Below, piece by piece: positions 8,419 through 16,887 of a stretch of DNA of 64,000 nt. The stretch is from positions 1-64,000 of the forward strand of contig CANPMT010000006.1 in NCBI GenBank assembly GCA_947575235.1, read 5' to 3'. The notes below the pieces were generated by a model. That model had not been told where the DNA came from, made no database searches, and saw only the letters and a list, made by a program, of their open reading frames with translations. The translations under genes were made by a program, and so were the position numbers. Source of the stretch: an uncultured Porphyromonadaceae bacterium. Lineage in GTDB: Bacteria > Bacteroidota > Bacteroidia > Bacteroidales > Muribaculaceae. How positions within the stretch are numbered: the first letter of the stretch is position 1; every line of letters starts with the position of its first letter.

Positions 8419-10347
8419 ATGAAAAGGAATCTGACCAAACTCTTCTATACGTTCTTTTTATGCGCTGCCGCAACCGGATTTCCGGTTATGGCGCAAAGCG
8501 AATCAGAACTACGCCTGACATCGCCCGACGGGCGCAACACGGTTACATTCTCCAAGCCGGGGAATGAGCTCCGTTATTCAGTCGAGACCGACTCACGCCC
8601 TGTGATACTACCCTCGCGGGCCGGTATGGAAGTCGACAACTTAGTGTGGGAGAAAGCATTAGGGAAACGCGACCTGCAGCAGAGCGCAAGCTGGATGGAT
8701 CTGCTCACAGTCGACAGCGTGAGCTATCATCCCCTCACCGACAGCATATGGCACCCCCTCTACGGCGAACGCTCGACAGTGAGAGACCGTTTCAACAGCG
8801 CCACCCTCCACATGTCGCGCAAAGATAAGAGCGACTACCGCCTTGACGTGCAGGTGCGCGCCTACGACGAAGGGATAGCCTTCAGATACTACTTCCCCGA
8901 GCATCCGGCTGCCATATTCCACAAAGTGACAGCCGACCTCACCGACTACCGAATGCCCGAAGGCACGATAGCCTGGGCAGAGGAATGGGCACAGGCTCCC
9001 TTCCGCGAGCTTCCCATCGACAGCATCAGCCGTCCGGTGGAGCGGGCACTGACCATGCTATTGCCCGGCCAGAGATGGGTGGCTCTCCTTGACGCCGACA
9101 CCGACGACTGGTGTCTCACCAAGCTCCGCCACCGCCAGGGTGAGCCCGGCACACTCGAATCAGTGATGTACTCCCCCGTAGACATCGTTACCTACTACGC
9201 CACCCCCTGGAAGATAATAATGACCGCCGACACTCCCGGTGAGCTTATCGAGAACAACGACATAGTGCAGAACCTCAATCCCCCCTGCGCCATAGCCGAT
9301 ACCGGCTGGATAAAGCCCGGCAAGATAATGCGCGAGACAACCATCTCGACCGAAGGGGCCATAGCCACAATCGACTTCTGCGCCGCCCACAACATACCCT
9401 ACATGCTCTTTGACTGGCTATGGTATCTGCCCTGCACATCGCACGACGGCGACGCCACAAAAGTGGTGGATAAACTCGACATGCCATTCGTGACCGACTA
9501 CGCCCGCAAGAAAGGGGTAGGGGTGTGGGTCTACGTCAACCAACACGCCCTTATGAAACAGCAGCGCGAGCTCTTCCCCCTGCTCAAGGAGTGGGGGATA
9601 ACCGGAGTGAAGTCAGGATTCGTGCAATACGCCTCACACCGCTGGGCCACATGGCTCCACGACATGGTGCGCTACGCCGCCGAATGCGGATTGCTCATGA
9701 ACATACACGATGAATACCGTCCCTCCGGATTCTCACGCACCTATCCCAACCTCCTCACCCAGGAGGGAATCTTGGGTAACGAGGAATTCCCCTCGGCCAC
9801 ACACAACGTCACCCTCCCCTTCACACGCATGATAAACGGAGCCGCCGACTACACGATATGCTACTTCGACAAACGCCTCAAGACCACCCACGCCCATCAG
9901 TTGGCCGCCTCACTTGTGTTCTACAGTCCGCTGCAGACCATCTTCTGGTATGACAAGCCCGACCGCTATCACGGCGAGCCCGAGATAGAATGGTTTGAGA
10001 ATCTTGAGACAGTCTTCGACGACACACGCGTGCTTTCAGGCTATCCCGGCCGCGACATAGTAATGGCACGCCGCAAGGGGGACGCATGGTTTGTTGGCGC
10101 CATGGCCAACGACCAGGGTGGCGATCAGGAGATCTCCCTCTCATTCCTGCCCGAAGGTGAGAAATGGCTCATGAGCGAATACACCGACGACGAAAATATG
10201 CCCACCGCCACCAAGGTGCGCTGCGGAAAATATGCCGTAGACAGCAAGACGGTGCTCAGATACAAACTCAGCCCCAAAGGGGGAGTGGCTATCCGGCTCA
10301 CCCCTCTCTCCGACAAAGAAGCAAAAAAATACAAGAAAAAGCGATGA
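8419..10347 (+). CDS. glycoside hydrolase family 97 enzyme
   Basis: 642-aa periplasmic or surface exo-glycosidase of family GH97 (alpha-glucosidase/alpha-galactosidase group). The signal peptide ends at about A25. The N-terminal supersandwich begins LRLTSPDGRNTVTFS, and the (beta/alpha)8 barrel follows (about 290-550) with YMLFDWLWY, GVWVYVNQHAL and NIHDEYRPSGFSRTYPN, then a C-terminal beta domain. The strand where retaining members have their Asp nucleophile reads GVKSGF (G396-F401), with no Asp, and the SusB-type base region reads HDEY (430-433). It therefore belongs to an inverting-like or third subgroup. The gene overlaps GH88 by ATGA, indicating translational coupling. Confidence 0.9.
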   Translation: MKRNLTKLFYTFFLCAAATGFPVMAQSESELRLTSPDGRNTVTFSKPGNELRYSVETDSRPVILPSRAGMEVDNLVWEKALGKRDLQQSASWMDLLTVDSVSYHPLTDSIWHPLYGERSTVRDRFNSATLHMSRKDKSDYRLDVQVRAYDEGIAFRYYFPEHPAAIFHKVTADLTDYRMPEGTIAWAEEWAQAPFRELPIDSISRPVERALTMLLPGQRWVALLDADTDDWCLTKLRHRQGEPGTLESVMYSPVDIVTYYATPWKIIMTADTPGELIENNDIVQNLNPPCAIADTGWIKPGKIMRETTISTEGAIATIDFCAAHNIPYMLFDWLWYLPCTSHDGDATKVVDKLDMPFVTDYARKKGVGVWVYVNQHALMKQQRELFPLLKEWGITGVKSGFVQYASHRWATWLHDMVRYAAECGLLMNIHDEYRPSGFSRTYPNLLTQEGILGNEEFPSATHNVTLPFTRMINGAADYTICYFDKRLKTTHAHQLAASLVFYSPLQTIFWYDKPDRYHGEPEIEWFENLETVFDDTRVLSGYPGRDIVMARRKGDAWFVGAMANDQGGDQEISLSFLPEGEKWLMSEYTDDENMPTATKVRCGKYAVDSKTVLRYKLSPKGGVAIRLTPLSDKEAKKYKKKR

Positions 10348-11606
10348 ATACCAAGAATCTAACATCATTACTATTAGGGACGCTGTTAGCCGTGGGATGC
10401 GCCCCGCAGCAGAAGGAAGCGGCCGTAGACACGGGGCACGACCTCGACTACTGCCACAGGCAGGTGCTGTCGACCCTGGCCGAACTGCATGAAAACAAAG
10501 GAGACTCACTCGATTACACCATGATGCCCCGTAACGTGGCTCCCGATTCCGACAGATGGGAATGCCGTCCCACCTGCGCCGAGGAATGGTGCAGCGGGTT
10601 CTGGCCCGGCGTGTTATGGTATGACTACGAGGCCACGGGCGACTCAACCGTGCTTGCCGAAGCCCGCAGATTCACACGCTCACTCAAGAAAGTGGTGGAT
10701 GACCCCGTCTTCGACCACGATCTCGGTTTCCTGATACAGTGCAGCTACGGCAACGCCTACCGTCTCACCCACGACGAGGAATACAAGCAGGTGATACTCA
10801 ACGCCGCCGACTCCCTGGCCACACTCTTCAACCCCAAAGTGGGCACCATCCTCTCATGGCCCCGCAACGTAGGTGAGCTTGGCGGTCACAACACCATCAT
10901 GGACAACATGATAAACCTTGAGATGCTCTTCTGGGCCTCCAAAAACGGCGGCAATCCCTATCTTCACGACATAGCCGTGAAACATGCCGAGACCACAATG
11001 GAGCATCATTTCCGCGATGACTACACCTCATATCATGTGGCCGTCTACGACGGCGAGACCGGTAAATTCATCAAAGGTATGACACATCAGGGGTATGCCG
11101 ACAACTCGATGTGGGCACGTGGACAGGCCTGGGCCATCTACGGCTACACAATGGTCTACCGTGAGACGAAAGATCCCAAATTCCTCGACTTCGCCCAGAA
11201 AGTAACCGACGTCTATCTTGAGCGGCTCCCCGAAGACAAGGTGCCATACTGGGATTTCGACGACCCCGACATACCGCAGACCACACGCGACGCCTCAGCC
11301 GCCTGCGTCGTGGCCTCCGCCCTGCTTGAATTAGGTGGATATGTGGAGGGGGAGAAGGGTGAGGAATATATCAACTCAGCCAAAGAGATGCTCGCCTCGC
11401 TCGCCACCGACAGATACCAGTCGAGAGAACATAACAACTCATTCCTGCTTCATTCCACCGGACACCGTCCGGCGGGGAGCGAGATCGACTACTCGATAAT
11501 ATATGCCGACTATTACTATATAGAGGCACTCAAGCGACTGAACGACATGGAGAAAGCCGCCGATCCCGGCAGCCGCCAGATAGCGGTCAACCGCTCAAAG
11601 AGCTAA
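10344..11606 (+). CDS. GH88 unsaturated glucuronyl hydrolase, lipoprotein
   Basis: 420-aa enzyme that removes the unsaturated uronate left at chain ends by polysaccharide lyases. The ATG at 10344 overlaps the GH97 stop (ATGA), and the product starts with a lipoprotein signal (LGTLLAVGC, Cys19), so it is membrane-anchored in the periplasm or at the surface. The alpha6/alpha6 barrel carries both catalytic aspartates of the family: D126 in FDHDLGF and D187 in IMDNMINLEMLFWA. Length is normal for GH88. The coupling with the lyase at 6110 supports an unsaturated-oligouronide pathway. A longer upstream open frame exists in the same frame but would bury the signal peptide, so it was not used. Confidence 0.93.
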   Translation: MNTKNLTSLLLGTLLAVGCAPQQKEAAVDTGHDLDYCHRQVLSTLAELHENKGDSLDYTMMPRNVAPDSDRWECRPTCAEEWCSGFWPGVLWYDYEATGDSTVLAEARRFTRSLKKVVDDPVFDHDLGFLIQCSYGNAYRLTHDEEYKQVILNAADSLATLFNPKVGTILSWPRNVGELGGHNTIMDNMINLEMLFWASKNGGNPYLHDIAVKHAETTMEHHFRDDYTSYHVAVYDGETGKFIKGMTHQGYADNSMWARGQAWAIYGYTMVYRETKDPKFLDFAQKVTDVYLERLPEDKVPYWDFDDPDIPQTTRDASAACVVASALLELGGYVEGEKGEEYINSAKEMLASLATDRYQSREHNNSFLLHSTGHRPAGSEIDYSIIYADYYYIEALKRLNDMEKAADPGSRQIAVNRSKS

Positions 11607-11645
11607 AAAACTCTTGACCCGATTTAAGTTTTAAGAAATAATTAC

Positions 11646-11653
11646 TAATTTTG
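11646..11653 (+). promoter_or_regulatory. possible -7 element for the beta-helix gene
   Basis: TAATTTTG fits the Bacteroidetes -7 consensus TAnnTTTG. A TTT but no TTG lies at the expected -33 position. It is 71 bp upstream of the ATG at 11725 and just after the GH88 stop, so the beta-helix gene may start a new transcript. Confidence 0.4.
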
Positions 11654-11724
11654 TAAGAGTTATTCTTGTGGGGAGGGACTCACACTCAGACATCCCTCCC
11701 CGCAAGAATAAAAAGAGTAAAGTG

Positions 11725-13143
11725 ATGAGAAATATAATCTTAGCCCTAACCTTAACTACGGCTTCGTTGCTCACACATGGAGAACTTGTAACCTATCCGG
11801 CTCCGAAAGAAGCGCGGATGAACCCGGCGTTTACCGTAGAGGTGCGCCAGGGTACAGCCGACTGGCAACAGCTCCCGGTATATAACGTGCTTGTTGACCG
11901 CGTGGAGGAGACACATAAAGTGACCGACTCCTCGATGGCCTTCTTCGACTTTGACGGAGAGGCCGAGATAAGGGTGATCTCGAATGCCGCCCGTGTCAAG
12001 GATGCCCGCGTCCGTCCGTTGAGCTATGACATAAAGCCCGAGGTGAAGGGTGACACCCTCACATTCACAATCGACCGTCCGCGCCTCCTCTCAGTAGAGG
12101 TGAACGGCGACATCTTCTCGAATCTTCAGCTCTTCGCCAATCCTATCGACAGGAACCGTCCCGCCAATATAAAGAAATTTGCCAAAGGGAAGGGTAACCG
12201 TTACTTCGGTCCCGGCTATCATAAGCTCGACAGCGTTCTGCTGATCGGCTCAGGCGAGAATGTCTACATAGACGGAGGGGCCTATATAGACGGCGAGATA
12301 GAGATAAAGGATGCCGAGAATGTCACACTCTACGGACGCGGACTCGTGTATCCCTCGCGCAAGATGGGGCTGAAGGTAAGCAACTCGCGCAATGTCAGGA
12401 TAGATGGACTCTTCACCACCCAGTGCGCCGTAGGCGGAAGCGACGGTGTGGAGGTGAGCAACGTCAAGGTGATAAGCTATTACGGCTGGGGTGACGGATT
12501 CAATATCTTCGCCAGCAGCAATGTGCACTACGACGGTGTCTTCGCCCGGACGAGCGATGACTGCACCACCATCTACGCCACCCGCAAGGGCTACACCGGA
12601 GGCTGCCACGACATCCTCACCGAGAATTCAGTGCTCTGGGCCGACGTGGCGCATCCCTTCATGATCGGTCTGCACGGTAATGTCGAGAACCCCGACACGA
12701 TAGAACGCGCCCTCTACCGCAATATCGACGTGCTCGATATGAAGGAGAAACAGATTGATTATCAGGGAGTGTTCGCTATCTTGGCCGGCGACAACAACAC
12801 CGTGCGCGACATTACCTTCGAGGATATAAGGGTGGAGGATTTCCGTCAGGGTAAACTCTTCGACATACGCATCCCCTTCAACAAGAAATACTGCGGAGCC
12901 CCCGGAGCCGCGATAGAGAACATCAGATTCAAAGATATAATCTACAATGGAGACCGTTCCGAACTGTCGCTCATAATAGGATATGACGAGACACGCAAGG
13001 TGAAAGGTATAGAATTCGACAACCTTGTGATCAATGGCGTGCATATCCATGACACCATGCCGGGAAAGCCCGCATGGTATAAGACAGGCGACATGGCCCG
13101 CATCTTCGTGGGCGAGCATGTCGAGGACGTCACCTTTAAATAG
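11725..13143 (+). CDS. parallel beta-helix glycosidase-like protein (GH28/GH49-type)
   Basis: 472-aa exported protein, signal peptide MRNIILALTLTTASLLTHG. An N-terminal beta-sandwich (about 20-150) precedes a right-handed parallel beta-helix (about 165-460) with repeated strand-turn text such as VTLYGRGLVYPSR, VRIDGLFTTQC and VHYDGVFARTSDDC. The TSDDCTTIY turn and the WGDGFN turn supply the Asp-rich active-site pattern seen in GH28/GH49-like hydrolases. Substrate is unknown; a pectic or dextran-like backbone is possible. The start at 11725 puts the signal peptide at the N-terminus. The gene ends in TAG, one of only two long genes here that do, and is followed 14 bp later by the regulator. Confidence 0.75.
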   Translation: MRNIILALTLTTASLLTHGELVTYPAPKEARMNPAFTVEVRQGTADWQQLPVYNVLVDRVEETHKVTDSSMAFFDFDGEAEIRVISNAARVKDARVRPLSYDIKPEVKGDTLTFTIDRPRLLSVEVNGDIFSNLQLFANPIDRNRPANIKKFAKGKGNRYFGPGYHKLDSVLLIGSGENVYIDGGAYIDGEIEIKDAENVTLYGRGLVYPSRKMGLKVSNSRNVRIDGLFTTQCAVGGSDGVEVSNVKVISYYGWGDGFNIFASSNVHYDGVFARTSDDCTTIYATRKGYTGGCHDILTENSVLWADVAHPFMIGLHGNVENPDTIERALYRNIDVLDMKEKQIDYQGVFAILAGDNNTVRDITFEDIRVEDFRQGKLFDIRIPFNKKYCGAPGAAIENIRFKDIIYNGDRSELSLIIGYDETRKVKGIEFDNLVINGVHIHDTMPGKPAWYKTGDMARIFVGEHVEDVTFK

Positions 13144-13157
13144 AGAGAACCCCCGTT

Positions 13158-16010
13158 ATGACCCACACCCCGGAAATCAGGTGCGCCAGGCCGCATACAC
13201 GTATACTGCAATTCATATCAATAATTCTGCTCATGCTGCTTACGGCAGTGTCAGCCTCAGGAGAGGGACGGCTTTACCGTCAGGTTCCTTCGTCGGAACA
13301 GACAGCGACAGGGTCGCTGACCGTGTATGACATAACGCGCACCCCCGACGGCTACACCTGGCTCGGCACCGACCGCGGCCTTGTGCGCTATGACGGAGAA
13401 TTCGTCATGAGCGTCAGCGATGCCGAAGGGCGCCCGGGACGATCCCCCATCAAGGCCGTGGCGCCGGTGGGGAGGGGTAATCTGCTTGCCGGAACTCCCA
13501 ACGGAGTGTATCTGCTGAGAAGCAACGGCGGCAGCTATTCGGCCGAACCCCTTTTGGGGGGCCGGAAATTCTCATCCACCTCCGCACTCGCGCTCGATTC
13601 ATGCCGGGCCGTGATAGGGGGCGACGAGGGTATGCTGATATATAACGAACAGAGAGACAGTGTGCGCCATATACGCATAAGCCATGACGCTCTCGATCTC
13701 TCAAACCATATCATAGACATGGCCGCTGCCAACGGCCATGTCTTTGTGCTCACTAAAGAGGGGGTGTTTGACGTGGTGCTCAACGATAAGGGTGAGACAA
13801 TACGCAATCTCGACAAAGATGGCGCCTTGCCCTCTGAATCGCCCACCTCGATAGCGGCGGCCGGAGGGAAAGTATTTGTGGCCGGCACAACGGAAGGGAT
13901 ATTCCGCATCACACTCCCGGACGGGAAGGTAACACCCATACTCCCCGAACTCAGAGGGAGGGTGATGACCTCACTCGCGGTCTCGCCCGACGGCACTACG
14001 CTTTACATCGGCACCGACGGCTCAGGAGTGGTGAAAATGTCGGTGGCCGACGAGGTAGTGACCGGCGAGATCCGTCATTCATCGCTCGACCCGCACGGTC
14101 CGCGCAGCAACCAGGTGTATTCACTCTTCACCGACAGGCGCGGCGAGGTGTGGACGGGCTACTATCAGGGGGGAGCCGACTACACCCCTTCGAAAGAGGG
14201 ACCCTTCACACTTATCGACAATCCCCACACCTTCAACACGCGTGGAGTGGCTGTGAGGGCATTATGCCTCACCGAAGGTTATATCGTGATAGGCACACGC
14301 GAAGGTGTGGTGATATTCGACACCTCTTTGCGCACTGCCCGTCATATCAGGGCTCCCCATCTGCGCTCGGAGATGGTGATATCGCTCCTCAACCATAACG
14401 GGAAGGTACTATTAGGCACCTACGGGGGAGGACTCCATACTCTCGATCCTTCGACTGGCACCATCGGCACACCCGCCTCACTGCGGGGGGAGGATGTCTT
14501 CATCAACGGCAACGTCTTCTCAATCGCGAGCGACGGCAACGGCAATATCTGGGCCGGAACCGACAAAGGGCTATACCGCATAAGCGGAGATGGGAAGACA
14601 GAACGCTTCACCTCATACAACAGCGCGTTGCCCGAGGGGAACGTCTACGGCATATTTTTTGATTCGAAAGGGAAGGGGTGGATATGCGCCGAGAAGGGGC
14701 TTGCTCTCTACGACCCCCGTCAGCAGCGTCTGCGCACCGACCTGTTCCCGGTATCCTTCCCGAAAGATGTGCGCTTCCGCACCGTGTATGAGGACCGGGG
14801 TGGAAGACTCTACTTCGTGCCAGAGAGCGGGCACGTGTTCACCTGCATGCCCGATTTCTCGGATGAACGTATCCTTGACCGGTCATTGCTCGCCGATACA
14901 GAAGCGAAAGGTGTTGTGGAGGACCGCGACGGGAATATCTGGGTGTCGACCAACCGGGGATTGTTCCGTCTTGACAAAGATGGGTCGGTGCTGCGTTTCG
15001 GCACCTCGGCCGGACTCCCATCGGCCGGATTTCTCCAGGGACAGCCGCAGGTGGATGCCAACGGCGATATCTGGTTCGGCAATAGCGAGGGTCTGGTGAA
15101 ACTGGCCCGCGAGGAGATAAAGGATTATCTTACCCCTCCGGCGGTGCCTGTGCCCACCTTGGTGAAGGGTGACGGCAGATTGCTCGAATCGCTCCCCTTC
15201 AGGGAAGAGGGTAGCCGTGAATACACACTCACACTTCCGCAATATTACAACACGGTGAAGCTATGCTTCTCAACCTTCACCTATGCCATAGAAGACCCCG
15301 TTGATTTCGAATACAGCATCGACGGTAACGACTGGGTGCGCTTCAGCGGCGAACTCTGCACGTCGCTCTACGCCCTCTCGCCCGGCAGCCACAGACTGCT
15401 TGTGCGTTCGGCCAAAGACACCGAGGGTGAATCAGGTGTGACCACCGTAGTGATAAAAGTGCCTTATCCATGGCATTGGAGAGTAATCTTCATTCTTGTG
15501 GCTATAGTGGCGGTGCTGACCGGAATCTTCATCTACCGTTATCTGCGTCACCGCCGACAGGCATCGGCTCCCGCAGCTGCCGAGGTGAACCAGGCTCCGC
15601 AGCCCGGGGAGAGTGTGGCCGAAGAGAAGAGGAAATACGTCTCAAATAATCTCTCGCGTACCGAGGCACGTGAGATCAGCCATAAGGTGGATGAGGTCAT
15701 GGCCCGCGAGAAGCCCTATCTCAATTCAGAACTCAAGCTTGTCAACCTTGCGGAGATGGTGGGGGTGTCGTGCCATAAGCTGAGCCAGTTCTTTAGCCAG
15801 CACAAAGGGAAGACTTTCTACGACTACATCAACGGCTACCGCATCGAGGAGTTCAAGCGGATAGTTCGCGAGGAGGGTGGACGCAATTACACCCTCACCG
15901 CCATGGCCGAGAAAGCCGGCTTCTCATCGCGTGCCTCCTTCTTCAGATACTTCAAAAATGTTGAGGGAATCTCGCCCGGCGAGTATCTGAAACGCGAGGG
16001 GAAAGAGTGA
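13158..16010 (+). CDS. membrane-anchored beta-propeller/AraC regulator lacking kinase and receiver
   Basis: 950-aa PUL regulator. Layout: signal anchor (about 14-35), periplasmic Reg_prop beta-propeller repeats (about 40-650; for example GYTWLGTDRGLVRYDG, GNIWAGTDKGLYRIS), Y_Y_Y domain (about 660-768), one transmembrane helix (about 775-797, VIFILVAIVAVLTGIFIY), a short linker, then a C-terminal AraC/XylS helix-turn-helix (about 826-948, ending FKNVEGISPGEYLKREG). A hybrid two-component sensor would have HisKA, HATPase and receiver domains between the membrane helix and the HTH; here about 30 residues separate them. Ligand binding must therefore act directly through the membrane on the DNA-binding domain. 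It lies immediately upstream of an ECF sigma gene. Confidence 0.92.
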   Translation: MTHTPEIRCARPHTRILQFISIILLMLLTAVSASGEGRLYRQVPSSEQTATGSLTVYDITRTPDGYTWLGTDRGLVRYDGEFVMSVSDAEGRPGRSPIKAVAPVGRGNLLAGTPNGVYLLRSNGGSYSAEPLLGGRKFSSTSALALDSCRAVIGGDEGMLIYNEQRDSVRHIRISHDALDLSNHIIDMAAANGHVFVLTKEGVFDVVLNDKGETIRNLDKDGALPSESPTSIAAAGGKVFVAGTTEGIFRITLPDGKVTPILPELRGRVMTSLAVSPDGTTLYIGTDGSGVVKMSVADEVVTGEIRHSSLDPHGPRSNQVYSLFTDRRGEVWTGYYQGGADYTPSKEGPFTLIDNPHTFNTRGVAVRALCLTEGYIVIGTREGVVIFDTSLRTARHIRAPHLRSEMVISLLNHNGKVLLGTYGGGLHTLDPSTGTIGTPASLRGEDVFINGNVFSIASDGNGNIWAGTDKGLYRISGDGKTERFTSYNSALPEGNVYGIFFDSKGKGWICAEKGLALYDPRQQRLRTDLFPVSFPKDVRFRTVYEDRGGRLYFVPESGHVFTCMPDFSDERILDRSLLADTEAKGVVEDRDGNIWVSTNRGLFRLDKDGSVLRFGTSAGLPSAGFLQGQPQVDANGDIWFGNSEGLVKLAREEIKDYLTPPAVPVPTLVKGDGRLLESLPFREEGSREYTLTLPQYYNTVKLCFSTFTYAIEDPVDFEYSIDGNDWVRFSGELCTSLYALSPGSHRLLVRSAKDTEGESGVTTVVIKVPYPWHWRVIFILVAIVAVLTGIFIYRYLRHRRQASAPAAAEVNQAPQPGESVAEEKRKYVSNNLSRTEAREISHKVDEVMAREKPYLNSELKLVNLAEMVGVSCHKLSQFFSQHKGKTFYDYINGYRIEEFKRIVREEGGRNYTLTAMAEKAGFSSRASFFRYFKNVEGISPGEYLKREGKE

Positions 16011-16027
16011 AAATCGGCCACAATCAA

Positions 16028-16066
16028 TCTCAAATAATTGTGAGATACGGGAGTCTCAAATAATTA
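16028..16066 (+). promoter_or_regulatory. direct repeats, possible AraC-regulator operator
   Basis: TCTCAAATAATT occurs at 16028-16039 and again at 16054-16065, a 26-bp period. The first copy also reads as an inverted repeat (TCTCA...TGAGA). The repeats sit 18 bp after the regulator stop codon and about 75 bp upstream of the sigma-factor promoter. Two same-orientation sites are typical of AraC-family binding. That this regulator binds them is inferred. Confidence 0.55.
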
Positions 16067-16140
16067 TACTCTTAATTCCTAATGATTTACAATCAAGATA
16101 TGTCATTAAATTAGCTGACATAATCCCGCCCCCGAAAAAG

Positions 16141-16172
16141 TTGGAGAAGGGCATGGTTTTGGAGTAGTTTTG
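16141..16172 (+). promoter_or_regulatory. housekeeping promoter of the ECF sigma gene
   Basis: TTG (16141-16143), 21 bp, then TAGTTTTG (16165-16172), a good match to the Bacteroidetes primary-sigma promoter TTG...TAnnTTTG. Predicted transcription start is near 16179, giving a leader of about 38 nt before the ATG at 16217. Confidence 0.7.
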
Positions 16173-16173
16173 C

Positions 16174-16197
16174 GTCCGTTAACCAATCTTAACGGAC
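16174..16197 (+). promoter_or_regulatory. perfect inverted repeat at the sigma transcription start
   Basis: GTCCGTTAA (16174-16182) and TTAACGGAC (16189-16197) form a 9-bp perfect inverted repeat with a 6-bp spacer, exactly over the predicted transcription start and leader. It could be a DNA operator or a 5' mRNA hairpin controlling sigma-factor synthesis. Confidence 0.5.
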
Positions 16198-16216
16198 AAA
16201 AACAAATCTAAAGACT

Positions 16217-16726
16217 ATGGCTTTCAATCATCAGAACGACCTCATCTCACGTGTATACACACAGTATCACGCACAGCTTACAGGCTACATCCGCCGTATG
16301 GTAAACGACGCCGACGATGCCGATGACATTGCCCAGGAGGCCTTCATCAACCTCATGGGTTATGGCGAGAAACTTCAGGAGACCACAGTAAAGAGTCTTC
16401 TGTTCAGGATAGCCGGCAACCTGGTAAACGACTACCTGCGTCATCTCTATGTAAAGACAGAGGTGCACACCCAGCTTGGCAAGCAGCGCAGCGAGGAGAG
16501 CGACGACACAGAGAGCGGCATATACGCACGCGACCTCCGTCAGCTTGAGCGCAGGAAGCTCGCGAGCATGCCGGGGCAACGGCGTGTGGTGTACATGCTG
16601 CGCATACATGGTGAGAAGAACACTCAGGAGGTGGCCGATGCGCTCAACATATCGCGCCGCACCGCCGAGAATCATTTTTACTTAGGATTGAAAGAGATGC
16701 GCGAGTATTTCAGAGCCTGCATCTGA
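16217..16726 (+). CDS. ECF-type RNA polymerase sigma-70 factor
   Basis: 169-aa extracytoplasmic-function sigma factor: region 2 at about 9-75 (YIRRMVNDADDADDIAQEAF) and region 4 at about 112-165 with the recognition helix in EVADALNISRRTAENHFYLG. No FecR-like anti-sigma gene is adjacent; the next gene is susC. The upstream gene is the membrane AraC regulator. Control is therefore likely at the level of sigma transcription. Three downstream units carry a common GTAAAM-N13-CGTATWWGAW element that fits an ECF -35/-10 pair, the obvious candidate targets. Confidence 0.93.
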   Translation: MAFNHQNDLISRVYTQYHAQLTGYIRRMVNDADDADDIAQEAFINLMGYGEKLQETTVKSLLFRIAGNLVNDYLRHLYVKTEVHTQLGKQRSEESDDTESGIYARDLRQLERRKLASMPGQRRVVYMLRIHGEKNTQEVADALNISRRTAENHFYLGLKEMREYFRACI

Positions 16727-16801
16727 GAAGCGTGCCTCCGATTATAAAGAGTAAAAGTGGGTATCGCTAAAAAAAATTAAAAAACTCGATTGGAAGAATG
16801 A

Positions 16802-16830
16802 GTAAACGGAGAGATATGTCCGTATAAGAT
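16802..16830 (+). promoter_or_regulatory. ECF-type promoter upstream of susC
   Basis: GTAAAC (16802-16807), 13 bp, CGTATAAGAT (16821-16830), preceded by an A-rich tract and TCGATTGG. The same elements and the same 13-bp spacer precede the genes at 22425 and 26556. It lies 57 bp before the susC ATG and follows the sigma-factor gene. Confidence 0.7.
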
Positions 16831-16887
16831 TACAAAACCGAACTATCGACAAACAACTAACAGAAACAGAATATAAACCAGACTATC

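Noticed and set aside
10164-10343. Upstream extension of the GH88 frame
   Set aside because: The internal ATG at 10344 gives a perfect lipoprotein signal and overlaps the GH97 stop; the extension would bury it.
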